This document shows positions 1 through 7,555 of a stretch of 64,000 bases of DNA, in pieces (position 1 is the stretch's first letter; each line of letters starts with the position of its first letter). The stretch comes from Bacillus sp. 165 (GTDB lineage: Bacteria > Bacillota > Bacilli > Bacillales > Bacillaceae_G), in NCBI RefSeq assembly GCF_017742235.1, contig NZ_JAGHKQ010000001.1, positions 434,001 through 498,000 on the forward strand. Direction: 5' to 3'. The position numbers were made by a program, and so were the translations under genes. Below the pieces are notes generated by a model. That model was given only the letters and a program-made list of their open reading frames with translations. It was not told the origin of the DNA and did no database searches.

Positions 1-879
1 ATCACCTGAACCTCCATTTCCTGCACCAGAATATCTATTTCCTAAGTCATCTTTAATTTCTACATCCACATCTACCCCGTGCCACTTGTTTCTGACCTTC
101 TCAGAAATGACTTGATTAAAATAAACGATAAAGGACATCGGTGTGACCGATATTTTTCCTATCGTTACTTTTACTCCATGTTTTTCTGCACTATGATCAC
201 TTAATTGATCCTTATGTTCAGCTGCCTTTAATGAAAGAGCAAAGTTCCAATTACCTTTTATTTCTGTCTGTTTTTCTGGAATTGTTATACTATTAATATT
301 CCATTTTAAATTTACAGTATCTTCATCATTAAGATTAAATGTACTAGCTGTTATTAGACCTACATAATTATATTCACCCACTTTTGAAATTTTAGAGCTA
401 CCAGCCAATCCTTTTGACTCTTTTATATCTAGATGCTCAAGAATGATAGGATTATCACCTAAATCTTGATTGCTTTCTATGGAATATGTTAATGAAACGG
501 TTTCTCCATCAAATACGGCATCATTTATCGTGACTTTAATACCATTACTTTCTCTTGCCATGTTTATCTCACTAGAATATTCCTTATAATTATCATAAAG
601 ACCTGTTCTTCCATTATCCAAAAATCTAAAAATATCTCCGATTACTGGAATGCCACCTGCATAGGCAGGAAACGTTACTCCAAACGTTGTAACTGAAAAG
701 CCAAAAATAACGGAAGCTACCACAAGATTCTTTTTCCAACCCTTCATTTTTTTCTTCTTATTTATTAATTGTTTTAATGTTCTTTTTACTTTAGCTTTTT
801 CAAATTCATGCACTTCCATTTCCTCAAATACATTTTCATCTATATCCATATCATTTAATAATTCATAAATATCCTTCAT
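1..879 (-). CDS. DUF4179 domain protein, C-terminus cut by window edge
   Basis: The reading frame opens at ATG 879-877 and runs off the left end. It encodes a short acidic cytoplasmic N-terminus (starts MKDIYELLNDMDI), a basic lysine-rich stretch, one membrane segment (about residues 50-70, VVASVIFGFSVTT) and a long extracellular part. This is the usual layout of DUF4179 proteins, which are encoded beside ECF sigma factors and are thought to act as membrane-bound anti-sigma factors or sensors. Its start overlaps the stop of the sigma gene (ATGA) and sits behind AGGAGGTAG inside the end of that gene, so the two are translationally coupled. Family placement rests on layout and context, and the ligand is unknown. 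The C-terminus is missing only because of the window edge. Confidence 0.8.
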   Translation of the reverse strand, partial: MKDIYELLNDMDIDENVFEEMEVHEFEKAKVKRTLKQLINKKKKMKGWKKNLVVASVIFGFSVTTFGVTFPAYAGGIPVIGDIFRFLDNGRTGLYDNYKEYSSEINMARESNGIKVTINDAVFDGETVSLTYSIESNQDLGDNPIILEHLDIKESKGLAGSSKISKVGEYNYVGLITASTFNLNDEDTVNLKWNINSITIPEKQTEIKGNWNFALSLKAAEHKDQLSDHSAEKHGVKVTIGKISVTPMSFIVYFNQVISEKVRNKWHGVDVDVEIKDDLGNRYSGAGNGGSGD

Positions 880-1442
880 ACTACACTACCTCCTAGATTA
901 AGATTCGTAGCTTTTTTATAAAGTTTCTTTTTCCCTCTATAAATTCGATTATCTATCGAAGCCTTGGTCAGCCCAAGCTTTGCAGATATGTCCTCAGTTT
1001 TTAAACCTAGAAAGAACTTCATGATAAAAATATTTTGGTCAACAGGATCTAATAAATTAATCAACTGGATGAGCTCAGCTCTGTCTTCTATCATAATAAG
1101 TTCATCTTCTGCTGATTTTTCCACACTCAAATCCAGATAATTAGGAGTGTGTTCTACGTTCTTACTAATTTTTCTGTAATAATCGACAGCTTTGAACTTA
1201 GCAATGGCACAAATCCATTTTTTAAAATCAGTCGGATCTCCATGAAATTTTTTCGAATTGTTCCATATGGAAAGAAAAATATCATTGATACATTCCTCTA
1301 TCATGCCGCTGTTTTCAACGGGGGCGAGAACTTTATAAGTTATCCCTTTTATTAATGGCAAATATGTATCAACTATGAATTCTAATGCGTCTTCTTTTTG
1401 ACGCTGTAATCGCTGTATAAAATTTTCATCATTAGACTTCAT
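876..1442 (-). CDS. ECF-type RNA polymerase sigma factor
   Basis: A 188-residue protein with region 2 (residues about 20-90, including ECINDIFLSIW and FKKWICAIAKFKAVDYYRK) and region 4 (about 125-180, LDPVDQNIFIMKFFLGLKTE then a helix-turn-helix LGLTKASIDNRIYRGKKKL). Size and domain order are normal for extracytoplasmic-function sigma factors, which direct RNA polymerase to a small regulon in response to an envelope signal. It is cotranscribed with the downstream DUF4179 protein, the likely membrane anti-sigma. Such pairs are often autoregulated, but I could not pick out a convincing promoter upstream. The start codon is ATG behind AAGGGGAG. Confidence 0.9.
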   Translation of the reverse strand: MKSNDENFIQRLQRQKEDALEFIVDTYLPLIKGITYKVLAPVENSGMIEECINDIFLSIWNNSKKFHGDPTDFKKWICAIAKFKAVDYYRKISKNVEHTPNYLDLSVEKSAEDELIMIEDRAELIQLINLLDPVDQNIFIMKFFLGLKTEDISAKLGLTKASIDNRIYRGKKKLYKKATNLNLGGSVV

Positions 1443-2005
1443 GTAACAACTCCCCTTTTTTGTAAAAGCTCTTATACCTTATATAACGTATTGAAAAAAG
1501 ATTTTTTCTCACATTTGCAATAAAATACTTTAATTTAGAGTGACGTTTATGTTTGCATACCATATTGATGTAAGATTTTCACATAAAGTAGCCTTATCAG
1601 CAGTCAATGTATCTAACATTCAATAAAAATACCCTTCAGACCTTGTGTCTAAAAGGGTTTTTGTTCATATAAACCGGATTATCAGTAGTCCTAATTTAGA
1701 GATACGGTAGTAAAAAAATACATGACAGTTAAAGCTAACATGCTTACCAAAATAGTCAAAAGGATTCTCTTCAAGACTAATAGGTTCTCCTTTGAGAGAG
1801 AAAACAATAAAATTAATAGGATAAAACCAGCTCAAATAGCAATTTATTATTCTGACTTTTTTATTGTTAAAATAACGTTTGAGTTGAAACTTTAATGGAA
1901 ATAACAGAAAATTAGCATATAAATTAAAATCGTACAATATCTATTGTCTTTGCTGATTAGAGCTCTGTTTATGTTGCGATATTGATTAAACATCGGGGTG
2001 ATTAG
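1443..2005. other. Intergenic region without a convincing gene
   Basis: This 563-base stretch is very AT-rich. It holds the upstream region of the sigma operon on the left and, at 1631-1662, an inverted repeat resembling a terminator. A 90-codon minus-strand frame at 1665-1937 has no ribosome binding site and looks like chance, although an eroded gene cannot be excluded. The right end carries the GGGGTGAT ribosome binding site for the SMI1/KNR4 gene. Confidence 0.5.
1631..1662. terminator. Possible bidirectional terminator
   Basis: The sequence ACCCTTCAGAC pairs imperfectly with GTCTAAAAGGGT across a five-base loop and is flanked by T-rich tracts on both strands. No clear gene ends here, so it may be a relic of a deleted gene. 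Confidence 0.45.
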
Positions 2006-2656
2006 GTGGATTACGCATTGCTAAAAGAAAGAATAGAAACCATTATTTCTAGAATTCAACAGTTAGGAGGAGATGTTCGGGAAGTTGTTATAGATGAACC
2101 AGCTTCGCTTGAACAAATATTGCAAACAGAAGAACATCTCGGAGTTAAACTACCTGCAAGTTTTAAGAAGGTTATTACTGAATTCTCTGGTATTTTCAAC
2201 TTACGTTGGTTTTTACCAGACAATATAGAGCTACCAATTGAATTTAGAGGGATTTTTTGCGGTACACCTCACTGGAGTTTGGAATACCTTCCTCAATTCG
2301 AAGAAGACCGAAAAGGTTGGATAGACAATGTATTCCCAAACCCTGAAGATGAATACGATGTTGTGTGGCATAACAAATTAGCATTTTGTGAAGTTGGAAA
2401 TGGGGATTATTTAGCATTTGATATGAAAGACAATACTGATGCTCCGATAGTTTACCTCAGTCACGATGATGGAGAAGGACACGGATATAAGATTGCAAAT
2501 AATTTCATCGAATTCATTGAAAACTGGTCAAGATTAGGTTTTGTAGGGTGTGAAGATTGGCAGTGGTTACCTTTCACAACAAGTTCTATAAGTGGAATAA
2601 ATCCAGATGGCGAGGCAGCAAAAAGGTTTAGAACTTGCTTGGGACTAGAACTTTAA
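2006..2656 (+). CDS. SMI1/KNR4 family protein
   Basis: A 216-residue soluble protein. The first third (residues 20-75) carries the SMI1/KNR4 start signature, an acidic helix then LEQILQTEEHLGVKLPASFK, followed by the typical core with GNGDYLAFDMKD and VYLSHDDGEGHGYKIA, and FIEFIENW near the end. In bacteria this superfamily is best known as immunity proteins of contact-dependent and polymorphic toxins, though many members have no known partner. No toxin gene is adjacent. The GTG start follows CGGGGTGATTA, and a strong terminator follows the stop. The gene stands alone among small accessory genes, which suggests acquisition by transfer. Confidence 0.85.
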   Translation: MDYALLKERIETIISRIQQLGGDVREVVIDEPASLEQILQTEEHLGVKLPASFKKVITEFSGIFNLRWFLPDNIELPIEFRGIFCGTPHWSLEYLPQFEEDRKGWIDNVFPNPEDEYDVVWHNKLAFCEVGNGDYLAFDMKDNTDAPIVYLSHDDGEGHGYKIANNFIEFIENWSRLGFVGCEDWQWLPFTTSSISGINPDGEAAKRFRTCLGLEL

Positions 2657-2662
2657 TTATTA

Positions 2663-2699
2663 AAAAGAGCATTGAATTAAAGTTCAATGCTCTTTTTTT
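2663..2699 (+). terminator. Rho-independent terminator of the SMI1/KNR4 gene
   Basis: AAGAGCATTGAA pairs with TTCAATGCTCTT around a short loop, followed by a run of T. A very similar hairpin occurs at 7509-7545. Confidence 0.85.
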
Positions 2700-2772
2700 A
2701 CAGTTTTAATCGAATTTTTTGGTCAAAATATGTGTAAATTTAAGGCTGTGTTCGAATAGTTTGTTGCTTTGA

Positions 2773-3032
2773 AGGAGTACACGAAAAAAAGAGTATGTCA
2801 AACGCGGGTTGTATCATATTCAGCATGTCAATAGTTACCATAGCCATTTAAAAGAATGGATGTTTCGATGTCCGGCGTAGCAACGAAGTATCTCGACAAC
2901 TACCTGTACTGGCATCAATTCTTGTACATGCGAAAGAAAGCCAAAAAACAAATCCAGACAGAGGATATGTTTTTGGAAGGATTCAGATGCGCGTCGGGCA
3001 TAACGGTAGAAACATTGAGAAGAATCACATAA
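2773..3032 (+). pseudogene. IS1595-family transposase, C-terminal remnant
   Basis: Translation of 2791 onward gives EYVKRGLYHIQHVNSYHSHL and KEWM. After a one-base shift near 2867-2875 it continues GVATKYLDNYLYWHQFLY and ends at TAA 3030-3032. This is the conserved end of ISXO2-like/IS1595 transposases (Tyr-His-Ile-Gln-His-Val-Asn then Gly-Val-Ala-Thr-Lys-Tyr). Only about 85 residues survive: the N-terminal two thirds and the inverted repeats are gone and the frame is broken. It marks past insertion in this accessory patch. Confidence 0.8.
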
Positions 3033-3033
3033 G

Positions 3034-3065
3034 AAAAGACCGTAAAGGTATTTATACGGTCTTTT
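3034..3065. terminator. Inverted repeat, likely terminator
   Basis: A perfect 11-base inverted repeat (AAAAGACCGTA / TACGGTCTTTT) sits between the transposase remnant and the end of the minus-strand gene at 3134. It ends in TTTT on both strands and could serve either direction. Confidence 0.6.
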
Positions 3066-3133
3066 GTGAGAAGCTCCATTCCTCAAATTTAAAATGAGTT
3101 TCGAAAATAGTAATGAATTCTGGAACATAGTCA

Positions 3134-3325
3134 TTACTTAAGTAGATGATTATCGGCATATGGGTCATAAGCTCCCGTGAGAAGCAGTAAAGAGAGAATA
3201 AAAAATACCCCTGTTAATATAGCCAATATAGGGAATACTCTACTTTTTCTCTTTCTATTCACTAAAGCTCCGTAAAACAGAAATAATGAACCAATAAAAC
3301 ATATCATTCCCATCCCGATATTCAT
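3134..3325 (-). CDS. Small two-helix membrane protein, unknown function
   Basis: Encodes 63 residues with two hydrophobic segments (about residues 3-20 and 31-51) split by the basic loop NRKRKSR, so both ends probably face the same side of the membrane. ATG follows AAGGGGAGATATGTAAA, a good ribosome binding site. No family recognised. It starts just downstream of the decayed gene at 3341-3651 and may once have been cotranscribed with it. Confidence 0.55.
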   Translation of the reverse strand: MNIGMGMICFIGSLFLFYGALVNRKRKSRVFPILAILTGVFFILSLLLLTGAYDPYADNHLLK

Positions 3326-3340
3326 TTTACATATCTCCCC

Positions 3341-3651
3341 TTATTCATCAAGATATGATGATTTTACATCAGAAGCTTCATAAGATACATATCTTTTCTA
3401 TAACAATCCCATGATATTTGATACTTCCATCCTTGTTTCTCCATCAAGCCAATAATACGGTCTTATCCTTTGCCTTGCTCCATTTCCGTTATGTATTGCA
3501 TGGCCTCATTAGTTGAAACAACCTTAACAATTTTTTCATCTGTAAGATGAAGTTTAGAAGTTGCATATGCTTTTGAGACTCTTCCCATATTTATATAAAG
3601 CAACGTTATTAGCATTGCAACTAAACAAGTGATTACAATTTTTCTCTGCAA
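3341..3651 (-). pseudogene. Decayed gene for a small membrane-anchored protein
   Basis: A TTG start behind TGGAGG opens a 62-codon frame with an N-terminal membrane or signal segment (IVITCLVAMLITLLYINMG), ending at TAA 3463-3465. Beyond that stop the same frame continues with a plausible protein (DRIIGLMEKQGWKYQISWDC), and after a one-base shift it ends SYEASDVKSSYLDE at TAA 3341-3343. The simplest reading is a gene of about 100 codons inactivated by a nonsense change and then a frameshift. Alternatively the first 62 codons are a genuine short protein and the rest is chance. Confidence 0.55.
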
Positions 3652-3696
3652 TTCTTTACCTCCATTTCATGAACGAAACCCCAATAGAATTTTCCT

Positions 3697-4419
3697 TTAT
3701 ATACGCATAGCAAGAATCTCTGCCCTGAGTTCTAGAATACCATCGAATTCCTTGCCACCAAGTTCTTGATTTATGTATATCCTAAGTTCTTCTAAAGCTT
3801 TTTCTGGTTCACCATTTAAAGCCAGTACCTTAATCCACAGTTCCCAATCGGCAGGTACATAATGTTCGTGAAATCTTGCTTGTTCTGCTATTCCTAACGC
3901 ACCTTTTATGTCTCCTTTATCAAGGTGAAGGGCGGTGTACACACGCAAAGGTGCTGTGCTATAACAAGCATAATGAGTAACAGCGTGTGCGTATTCTCGG
4001 AAATACTCCTGCAATACTTCTTCAGCTCGTTCTTTGGCGCCTGCATCATAAAAATATTGTGCACACTCAGCCCAAGACCAAGGAGATATTCCCATTGCAT
4101 GTTTATTTAATCCATCTTCTCGGTTGCTTGCCAGCTTTGCTTCCGCTGCTTTATACGGCTCGGAAGACGAACTCAAAGCTCTTGCATACCAATCTTTTGC
4201 TCCAGGGTAGTCTGATGTCATCTTCAATACTTTCTCGAAATCAGGCAATGCTTGTTTGTCTTTACCTTGCCCCATCCGTGCCATGGCTCGCTCGAAGTAT
4301 GCGTCAGGGTATTCAGGATACTCCTTTATCAACCTCCCACAAAGCCGTATTACTTTCGTATATTCCTCATTGTCATAGAAATCCTGAACTTTCAGAATTT
4401 GATCTTTGTATTTTGTCAT
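3697..4419 (-). CDS. Tetratricopeptide repeat protein
   Basis: A 240-residue soluble protein with TPR motifs: residues 14-47 (YDNEEYTKVIRLCGRLIKEY then PDAYFERAMARMGQGKDKQA) and 48-80, and more divergent repeats around 125-225 (ALNGEPEKALEELRIY). TPR helices form protein-binding scaffolds, and no enzymatic domain is present. The W-S-W-A-E segment around residue 113 is reminiscent of DUF-type TPR proteins in Bacillus of unknown role. ATG follows AGAGGAGAAACAC. It stands between small accessory genes with no clear operon. Confidence 0.75.
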   Translation of the reverse strand: MTKYKDQILKVQDFYDNEEYTKVIRLCGRLIKEYPEYPDAYFERAMARMGQGKDKQALPDFEKVLKMTSDYPGAKDWYARALSSSSEPYKAAEAKLASNREDGLNKHAMGISPWSWAECAQYFYDAGAKERAEEVLQEYFREYAHAVTHYACYSTAPLRVYTALHLDKGDIKGALGIAEQARFHEHYVPADWELWIKVLALNGEPEKALEELRIYINQELGGKEFDGILELRAEILAMRI

Positions 4420-4529
4420 GTGTTTCTCCTCTCTATATTTGTCTAATTGCTGTATTACATATGATTGTACTGAACAAATATGATAAATGATATTACATTA
4501 GATAACTCAATTTACATAATTTAGTAACG

Positions 4530-4590
4530 ATGAATACTCTATTCTTGTGAGTTTAACATAACGCTCAAAGCCGGAAGTTCAGGTTAGTAT
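4530..4590 (-). repeat. Dispersed intergenic repeat, copy 1
   Basis: On the minus strand it reads AACTTCCG, then TGAG, GTTATGTTA, then CTCACAAGAATAGAGTAT. It closely matches the sequence at 6437-6490, including the complementary TGAG/CTCA pair around GTTATGTTA, and shares the GTTATGTTAA core with 7005-7060 and 7312-7358. Each copy lies just upstream of a minus-strand small gene. Confidence 0.7.
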
Positions 4591-4612
4591 GTATTTGTTC
4601 AAATTTAGGATT

Positions 4613-5089
4613 TTATTCTCTCCATTTGCCTTTATTACTGTATGTTTCGTAATCAAACTTTGATATATAATCAAATTCTTCGTCATTTTTCTTTTCAAAT
4701 GCTTCTCTGGTGATACCCAATAAAGATTCAAACTCCATGTCCTTCGGTATTTTCTCTGGACTCTGTAATACGTCATAATAGAAGTCCCGTCCATTTACTA
4801 TGACCACACATCTTGCATACAAAAAATTGTCTACGGAGAAAAATTCTTCATCGTCAACATAGGCATATTCACCAATGTTTTTTGCATATTCAATACCGTC
4901 CAAATCGTAAAGCAATTTTGAGAGTATGTCCTCAAAAATAAATATATCTTCATTAGACTTTTCACTTAAATAGTTTACCGCCTCTTCCAAAACTGCTTCG
5001 TCATCACCCTCATGCTCCCAATCAAACATATCAACAATTTTCCAGAACTCATTCTCATCCATTTTCTGATTTTGAGATGTGTTAGACAT
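4613..5089 (-). CDS. DUF4240 domain protein
   Basis: Encodes 158 mostly acidic residues. The opening DENEFWKIVDMFDWEHEGDD followed by EAVNYLSEKSNEDIFIFED is the DUF4240 signature, and the middle FSVDNFLYARCVVIVNGRDF is also conserved in the family. DUF4240 is widespread in bacteria and often found near toxin-immunity genes, but its molecular role is not established. No signal peptide or membrane helix. ATG follows AAAGGAGAAGATTCAA. It is downstream of degenerate gene fragments and is followed by the repeat at 4530-4590. Confidence 0.8.
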   Translation of the reverse strand: MSNTSQNQKMDENEFWKIVDMFDWEHEGDDEAVLEEAVNYLSEKSNEDIFIFEDILSKLLYDLDGIEYAKNIGEYAYVDDEEFFSVDNFLYARCVVIVNGRDFYYDVLQSPEKIPKDMEFESLLGITREAFEKKNDEEFDYISKFDYETYSNKGKWRE

Positions 5090-5144
5090 TTGAATCTTCT
5101 CCTTTGTGGTGTTTTTACTTATAACTACACTTTAATTACTTTGA

Positions 5145-5204
5145 TTACAACCAACGAAACAGACTACATACCAAAAAGAGGCAAACAAATAACTGTTTCT
5201 TCAT
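5145..5204 (-). pseudogene. Truncated lipoprotein signal peptide fragment
   Basis: ATG 5204, behind AGAGGAAAAGGGG, opens MKKQLFVCLFLVCSLFRWL then stop. In the frame one base over, the same end reads VCFVGCNQSN then stop, which supplies a lipobox-like cysteine. This looks like the first 20 codons of a lipoprotein gene, frameshifted and cut short. Confidence 0.4.
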
Positions 5205-5296
5205 ACAAATCCCCTTTTCCTCTTCATTATACGATTTAGGAACAGGTATGTATCCCACTTTTGAAGTATATGATCTATTCACGTTAGTGTTATCTG

Positions 5297-5460
5297 AAGT
5301 TATTTTTGTTTTCGGTAACATATATAAGAAGCTATGAATGCATTCAAAAAAAGCATATTGCATTTTCTGTTGCTTTTTTCAAATAAGCAGCGTTGTTAGA
5401 ATTGCCACAGTAGCAGACGAAAGCGGTACTGATGAGATGTTTTTATATCGCGACATATGT
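5297..5460 (-). pseudogene. Degenerate second copy of the small membrane protein at 7061
   Basis: The DNA from about 5303 (TTATTTTTGTTTTCGGTAA, then ATATATA.GAA.CTATGAAT) matches 7061-7100 closely. Further matches run to 5460 (AAGCGGTACTGATGA and CATATGTACTTTTTTC against AAGCGGTGCTGATAA and CATCTGTACTTTCTCC). The middle has diverged and lost its frame. It is a broken paralogue of the 55-residue membrane protein gene at 7061-7228. Confidence 0.6.
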
Positions 5461-5520
5461 ACTTTTTTCTTTAGTTTGTAACCTACTCCTATATACAAGA
5501 GTTCATTAGAATATGATAAA

Positions 5521-5546
5521 ACCCTTCAGCGTTTAAACTGAAGGGT
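5521..5546 (-). terminator. Terminator of the GNAT gene
   Basis: ACCCTTCAG(C)GTTTAAA-CTGAAGGGT forms a perfect nine-base stem. On the minus strand it is followed by GGGTTTTAT. It lies 28 bases past the acetyltransferase stop. Confidence 0.75.
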
Positions 5547-5573
5547 ACTATAACATCCGAAGCCAGAATTTAG

Positions 5574-6374
5574 TTATTTTGCTATATGACAATAGGTTTC
5601 ATATACTTGGAAGCCGATTTTTCTTAAAATCGGGTCTGAATGCCCTTTTCTTGCTTGGCAAGTAGCCAATGTAACTCCTCTTTCTTTAGCAACTTTTAAT
5701 CTCTTATATACAAGATTTGAATAAATCCCTTTGTTACGATATTCCGGTAATACTCCTGATCCATGTAAATATAGAATAGAGCCATCACAACTATATCTAA
5801 AATTAGCGTATCCCACTGCATTTTCTCCATCACAGCAAATGATATATCCCGAGGTACCCTTGCTTGCTTTTATGTAATCTCTCCTTTGTTTCAAGAGCTC
5901 TTCTTCTAAGGAAGAGCTATAACCCCAAATTTTAGAACTTACTTTTACAAGTTGTTTAATCTGTTCATCTGTTTGTACTTCATAGTACGAAAATCCATTA
6001 TTTAGTGAGGGAACTTCAAATGTATGTAGAGATAACGCAAGACCAGTGTATTGATCTATTGTTTGAAATCCAACTTGGTATAGTTGCTTTATAAGCGGTG
6101 TATTTGTTAAGGGAATCCACCATGAAAAAGATAATTCTCCATAAAACTGATGAACCTTTTGCAATGGTTCATCCAAATCATTTTGAAAGTTAAAACGAAC
6201 TACTTTATTGGCATGTATACTGTTAAGGTTTTGATTTTTTATCATAATCAGTTCTTTTGTGTTAACAAATTCTACATCACTCGGAATTAGTTCAGGTGGA
6301 TAGTCCCAATGATGAGATTCAATTGCTTCTATAATTGTAATATTGTCTAATTCTTGTATTGGTATGTGTTTCAT
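5574..6374 (-). CDS. GNAT family N-acetyltransferase
   Basis: A 266-residue protein whose C-terminal half (about residues 130-266) is a GNAT fold. Motif A is LYLHGSGVLPEYRNKGIYSN (acetyl-CoA pyrophosphate loop of the R/Q-x-x-G-x-G/A type, here YRNKGIY) and motif B includes GFQVYETYCHIAK. The N-terminal 130 residues are a divergent domain, possibly a second degenerate GNAT unit. The substrate cannot be predicted. ATG follows AGGAAAGGGAATTACT. It stands alone with its own terminator, and the repeat copy at 6437-6490 lies upstream. Confidence 0.85.
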   Translation of the reverse strand: MKHIPIQELDNITIIEAIESHHWDYPPELIPSDVEFVNTKELIMIKNQNLNSIHANKVVRFNFQNDLDEPLQKVHQFYGELSFSWWIPLTNTPLIKQLYQVGFQTIDQYTGLALSLHTFEVPSLNNGFSYYEVQTDEQIKQLVKVSSKIWGYSSSLEEELLKQRRDYIKASKGTSGYIICCDGENAVGYANFRYSCDGSILYLHGSGVLPEYRNKGIYSNLVYKRLKVAKERGVTLATCQARKGHSDPILRKIGFQVYETYCHIAK

Positions 6375-6436
6375 AGTAATTCCCTTTCCTGGATGTCCAA
6401 TTTTATTACTATTCGTTAAATATTTAGTAAACCCCT

Positions 6437-6490
6437 TTTGTATACTCTATTCATGTGAGGATAACATAACAACTCATTTTCGGAAGTTAT
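6437..6490 (-). repeat. Dispersed intergenic repeat, copy 2
   Basis: On the minus strand it reads AACTTCCG, TGAG, GTTATGTTA, CTCACATGAATAGAGTAT, nearly identical to copy 1 at 4530-4590. It overlaps the last codons of the small frame at 6474-6695. Confidence 0.7.
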
Positions 6491-6695
6491 ATTTCTTTGT
6501 TGCTATTGCAATTAAGATAGCAATAATAAGTCCAGCAACAGCATCACTGATTACATCATTTTCAAACCTATTTGCAATAATGATAATAATGAAAACTGAA
6601 ATTATAATTGAGTATCTTTTTTCTGCTAATAGTTTAAAAACGCCTCCTTGTATTAGATATAGGTTACCATAATCCTCGTTATCAGAAATATACAA
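6474..6695 (-). CDS. Small membrane protein, unknown function
   Basis: A 73-codon frame from a TTG start. It has two hydrophobic helices (SIIISVFIIIIIANRF and AVAGLIIAILIAIA) and a basic tail, KKYNFRK. The ribosome binding site is weak and the start could lie further in. No family recognised. Its composition resembles the neighbouring tiny membrane proteins at 6749 and 7061, so it is probably a real but unassigned gene. Confidence 0.4.
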   Translation of the reverse strand: MYISDNEDYGNLYLIQGGVFKLLAEKRYSIIISVFIIIIIANRFENDVISDAVAGLIIAILIAIATKKYNFRK

Positions 6696-6748
6696 AAAGC
6701 CATCCAGCAGATGACTTTGTTTTTGATTTCATACATATTGTCAAAAAA

Positions 6749-6928
6749 CTAATACTTTAAGAAATAAACGTTGAGTAAAACTAAAATAATTACGGTACTA
6801 ATGCCTATTATGATTTTTTTAGGAGTGTTTGGATGTTTTAACCATCTTGATCTGTTTTCTTTAGGTACCATTACAAGGTCTACCATTGTTAATATGATTG
6901 CACCTGCAATAAGTATAATATAAACCAT
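6749..6928 (-). CDS. 59-residue membrane protein, unknown function
   Basis: ATG 6928-6926 follows a strong AGGAGGAG eight bases upstream and opens a 59-codon frame ending at TAG 6749-6751. The protein has an N-terminal helix (MVYIILIAGAIILTMVDLV), a positively charged middle (KENRSRWLKHPNTPKK) and a C-terminal helix (IIIGISTVIILVLLNVYFL). The ribosome binding site and two-helix hairpin make it very probably real. Function unknown. Confidence 0.7.
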   Translation of the reverse strand: MVYIILIAGAIILTMVDLVMVPKENRSRWLKHPNTPKKIIIGISTVIILVLLNVYFLKY

Positions 6929-7004
6929 TGAAATACTCCTCCTATAAGAAGCTATTATATAAATTTCACCATATAAAGGTGTATTAGTTTATTTCTTTTT
7001 TGGG

Positions 7005-7060
7005 ACTTCTCTATACATATCCCATACATCCTTAGTTAACACAACGCCCATGATTAGTAG
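7005..7060 (-). repeat. Dispersed intergenic repeat, copy 3
   Basis: The minus strand reads GGGCGTTGTGTTAACTAAGG then ATGTATGGGATATG. It aligns with copy 4 at 7312-7358 and shares the GTTATGTTAA-like core with copies 1 and 2. Confidence 0.65.
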
Positions 7061-7228
7061 TTATTTTTGTTTTCGGTAAAATATATACGAAACTATGAAT
7101 CCACCAATAAAAGAGGATGTAGCTATTCCTATTGCTTCATTCAAATTTTTAGAAGTAAATAATGTCACTAGGAATAATCCAGTAGCACATCCAAGCGGTG
7201 CTGATAATATGGTTCTATATTTCAACAT
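7061..7228 (-). CDS. 55-residue membrane protein, unknown function
   Basis: The chosen ATG at 7228 follows GAGGGAGAAAGTACAG; an in-frame TTG six codons upstream would overlap that ribosome binding site. The product has two predicted helices (ILSAPLGCATGLFLVTLF and AIGIATSSFIGGFIVSYIFY) and a short basic tail, YRKQK. No family recognised. A broken duplicate lies at 5297-5460, showing that this gene has been copied locally. Confidence 0.6.
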   Translation of the reverse strand: MLKYRTILSAPLGCATGLFLVTLFTSKNLNEAIGIATSSFIGGFIVSYIFYRKQK

Positions 7229-7311
7229 CTGTACTTTCTCCCTCAATTTGTAATCTATCTTACTAAAAAATTCTACAAGCGAATCGTATTTCCTTTAAGT
7301 TAGATTTTCAA

Positions 7312-7358
7312 TGAATATCCTATACATCCCCAGTTAACATAAGGTCTTATTAACAGTA
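7312..7358 (-). repeat. Dispersed intergenic repeat, copy 4
   Basis: The minus strand reads CCTTATGTTAACTGGGGATG then TATAGGATATTCATTGA, matching copy 3 at most positions. Confidence 0.65.
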
Positions 7359-7508
7359 GTGAATTATAACCTCCTAAAGAACTAGGGTTAAAAAACAGTA
7401 TGGCTTTTATCTCCTTGACCTCAAATCAACTTGGATACTATTAAAGAGGATTTTACCAACCTTAACTAACAAGCTTTTGATCAAAAATATAATGAAAGCT
7501 CTACAAAA

Positions 7509-7545
7509 ATAAAAAAGCATTGAAAAATAAACTTCAATGCTCTTT
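7509..7545 (-). terminator. Terminator of the DUF559 gene
   Basis: On the minus strand AGCATTGAAG pairs with the following CTTCAATGCT-type arm (AAAGCATTGAA on the plus strand) and is followed by TTTTTTATTTTT. The stem sequence is the same as in the terminator at 2663-2699. Confidence 0.8.
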
Positions 7546-7555
7546 CTCCACTTCT

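Larger units (their letters stand above)
7229..7555. other. Intergenic region with repeat and terminator
   Basis: About 330 bases without a gene. It contains the fourth copy of the dispersed repeat (7312-7358) and the terminator of the DUF559 gene (7509-7545). Nothing else was recognised. Confidence 0.6.

Noticed and set aside
1665..1937. 90-codon minus-strand frame
   Set aside because: No ribosome binding site, no recognisable family, very AT-rich; kept only as part of the intergenic description.
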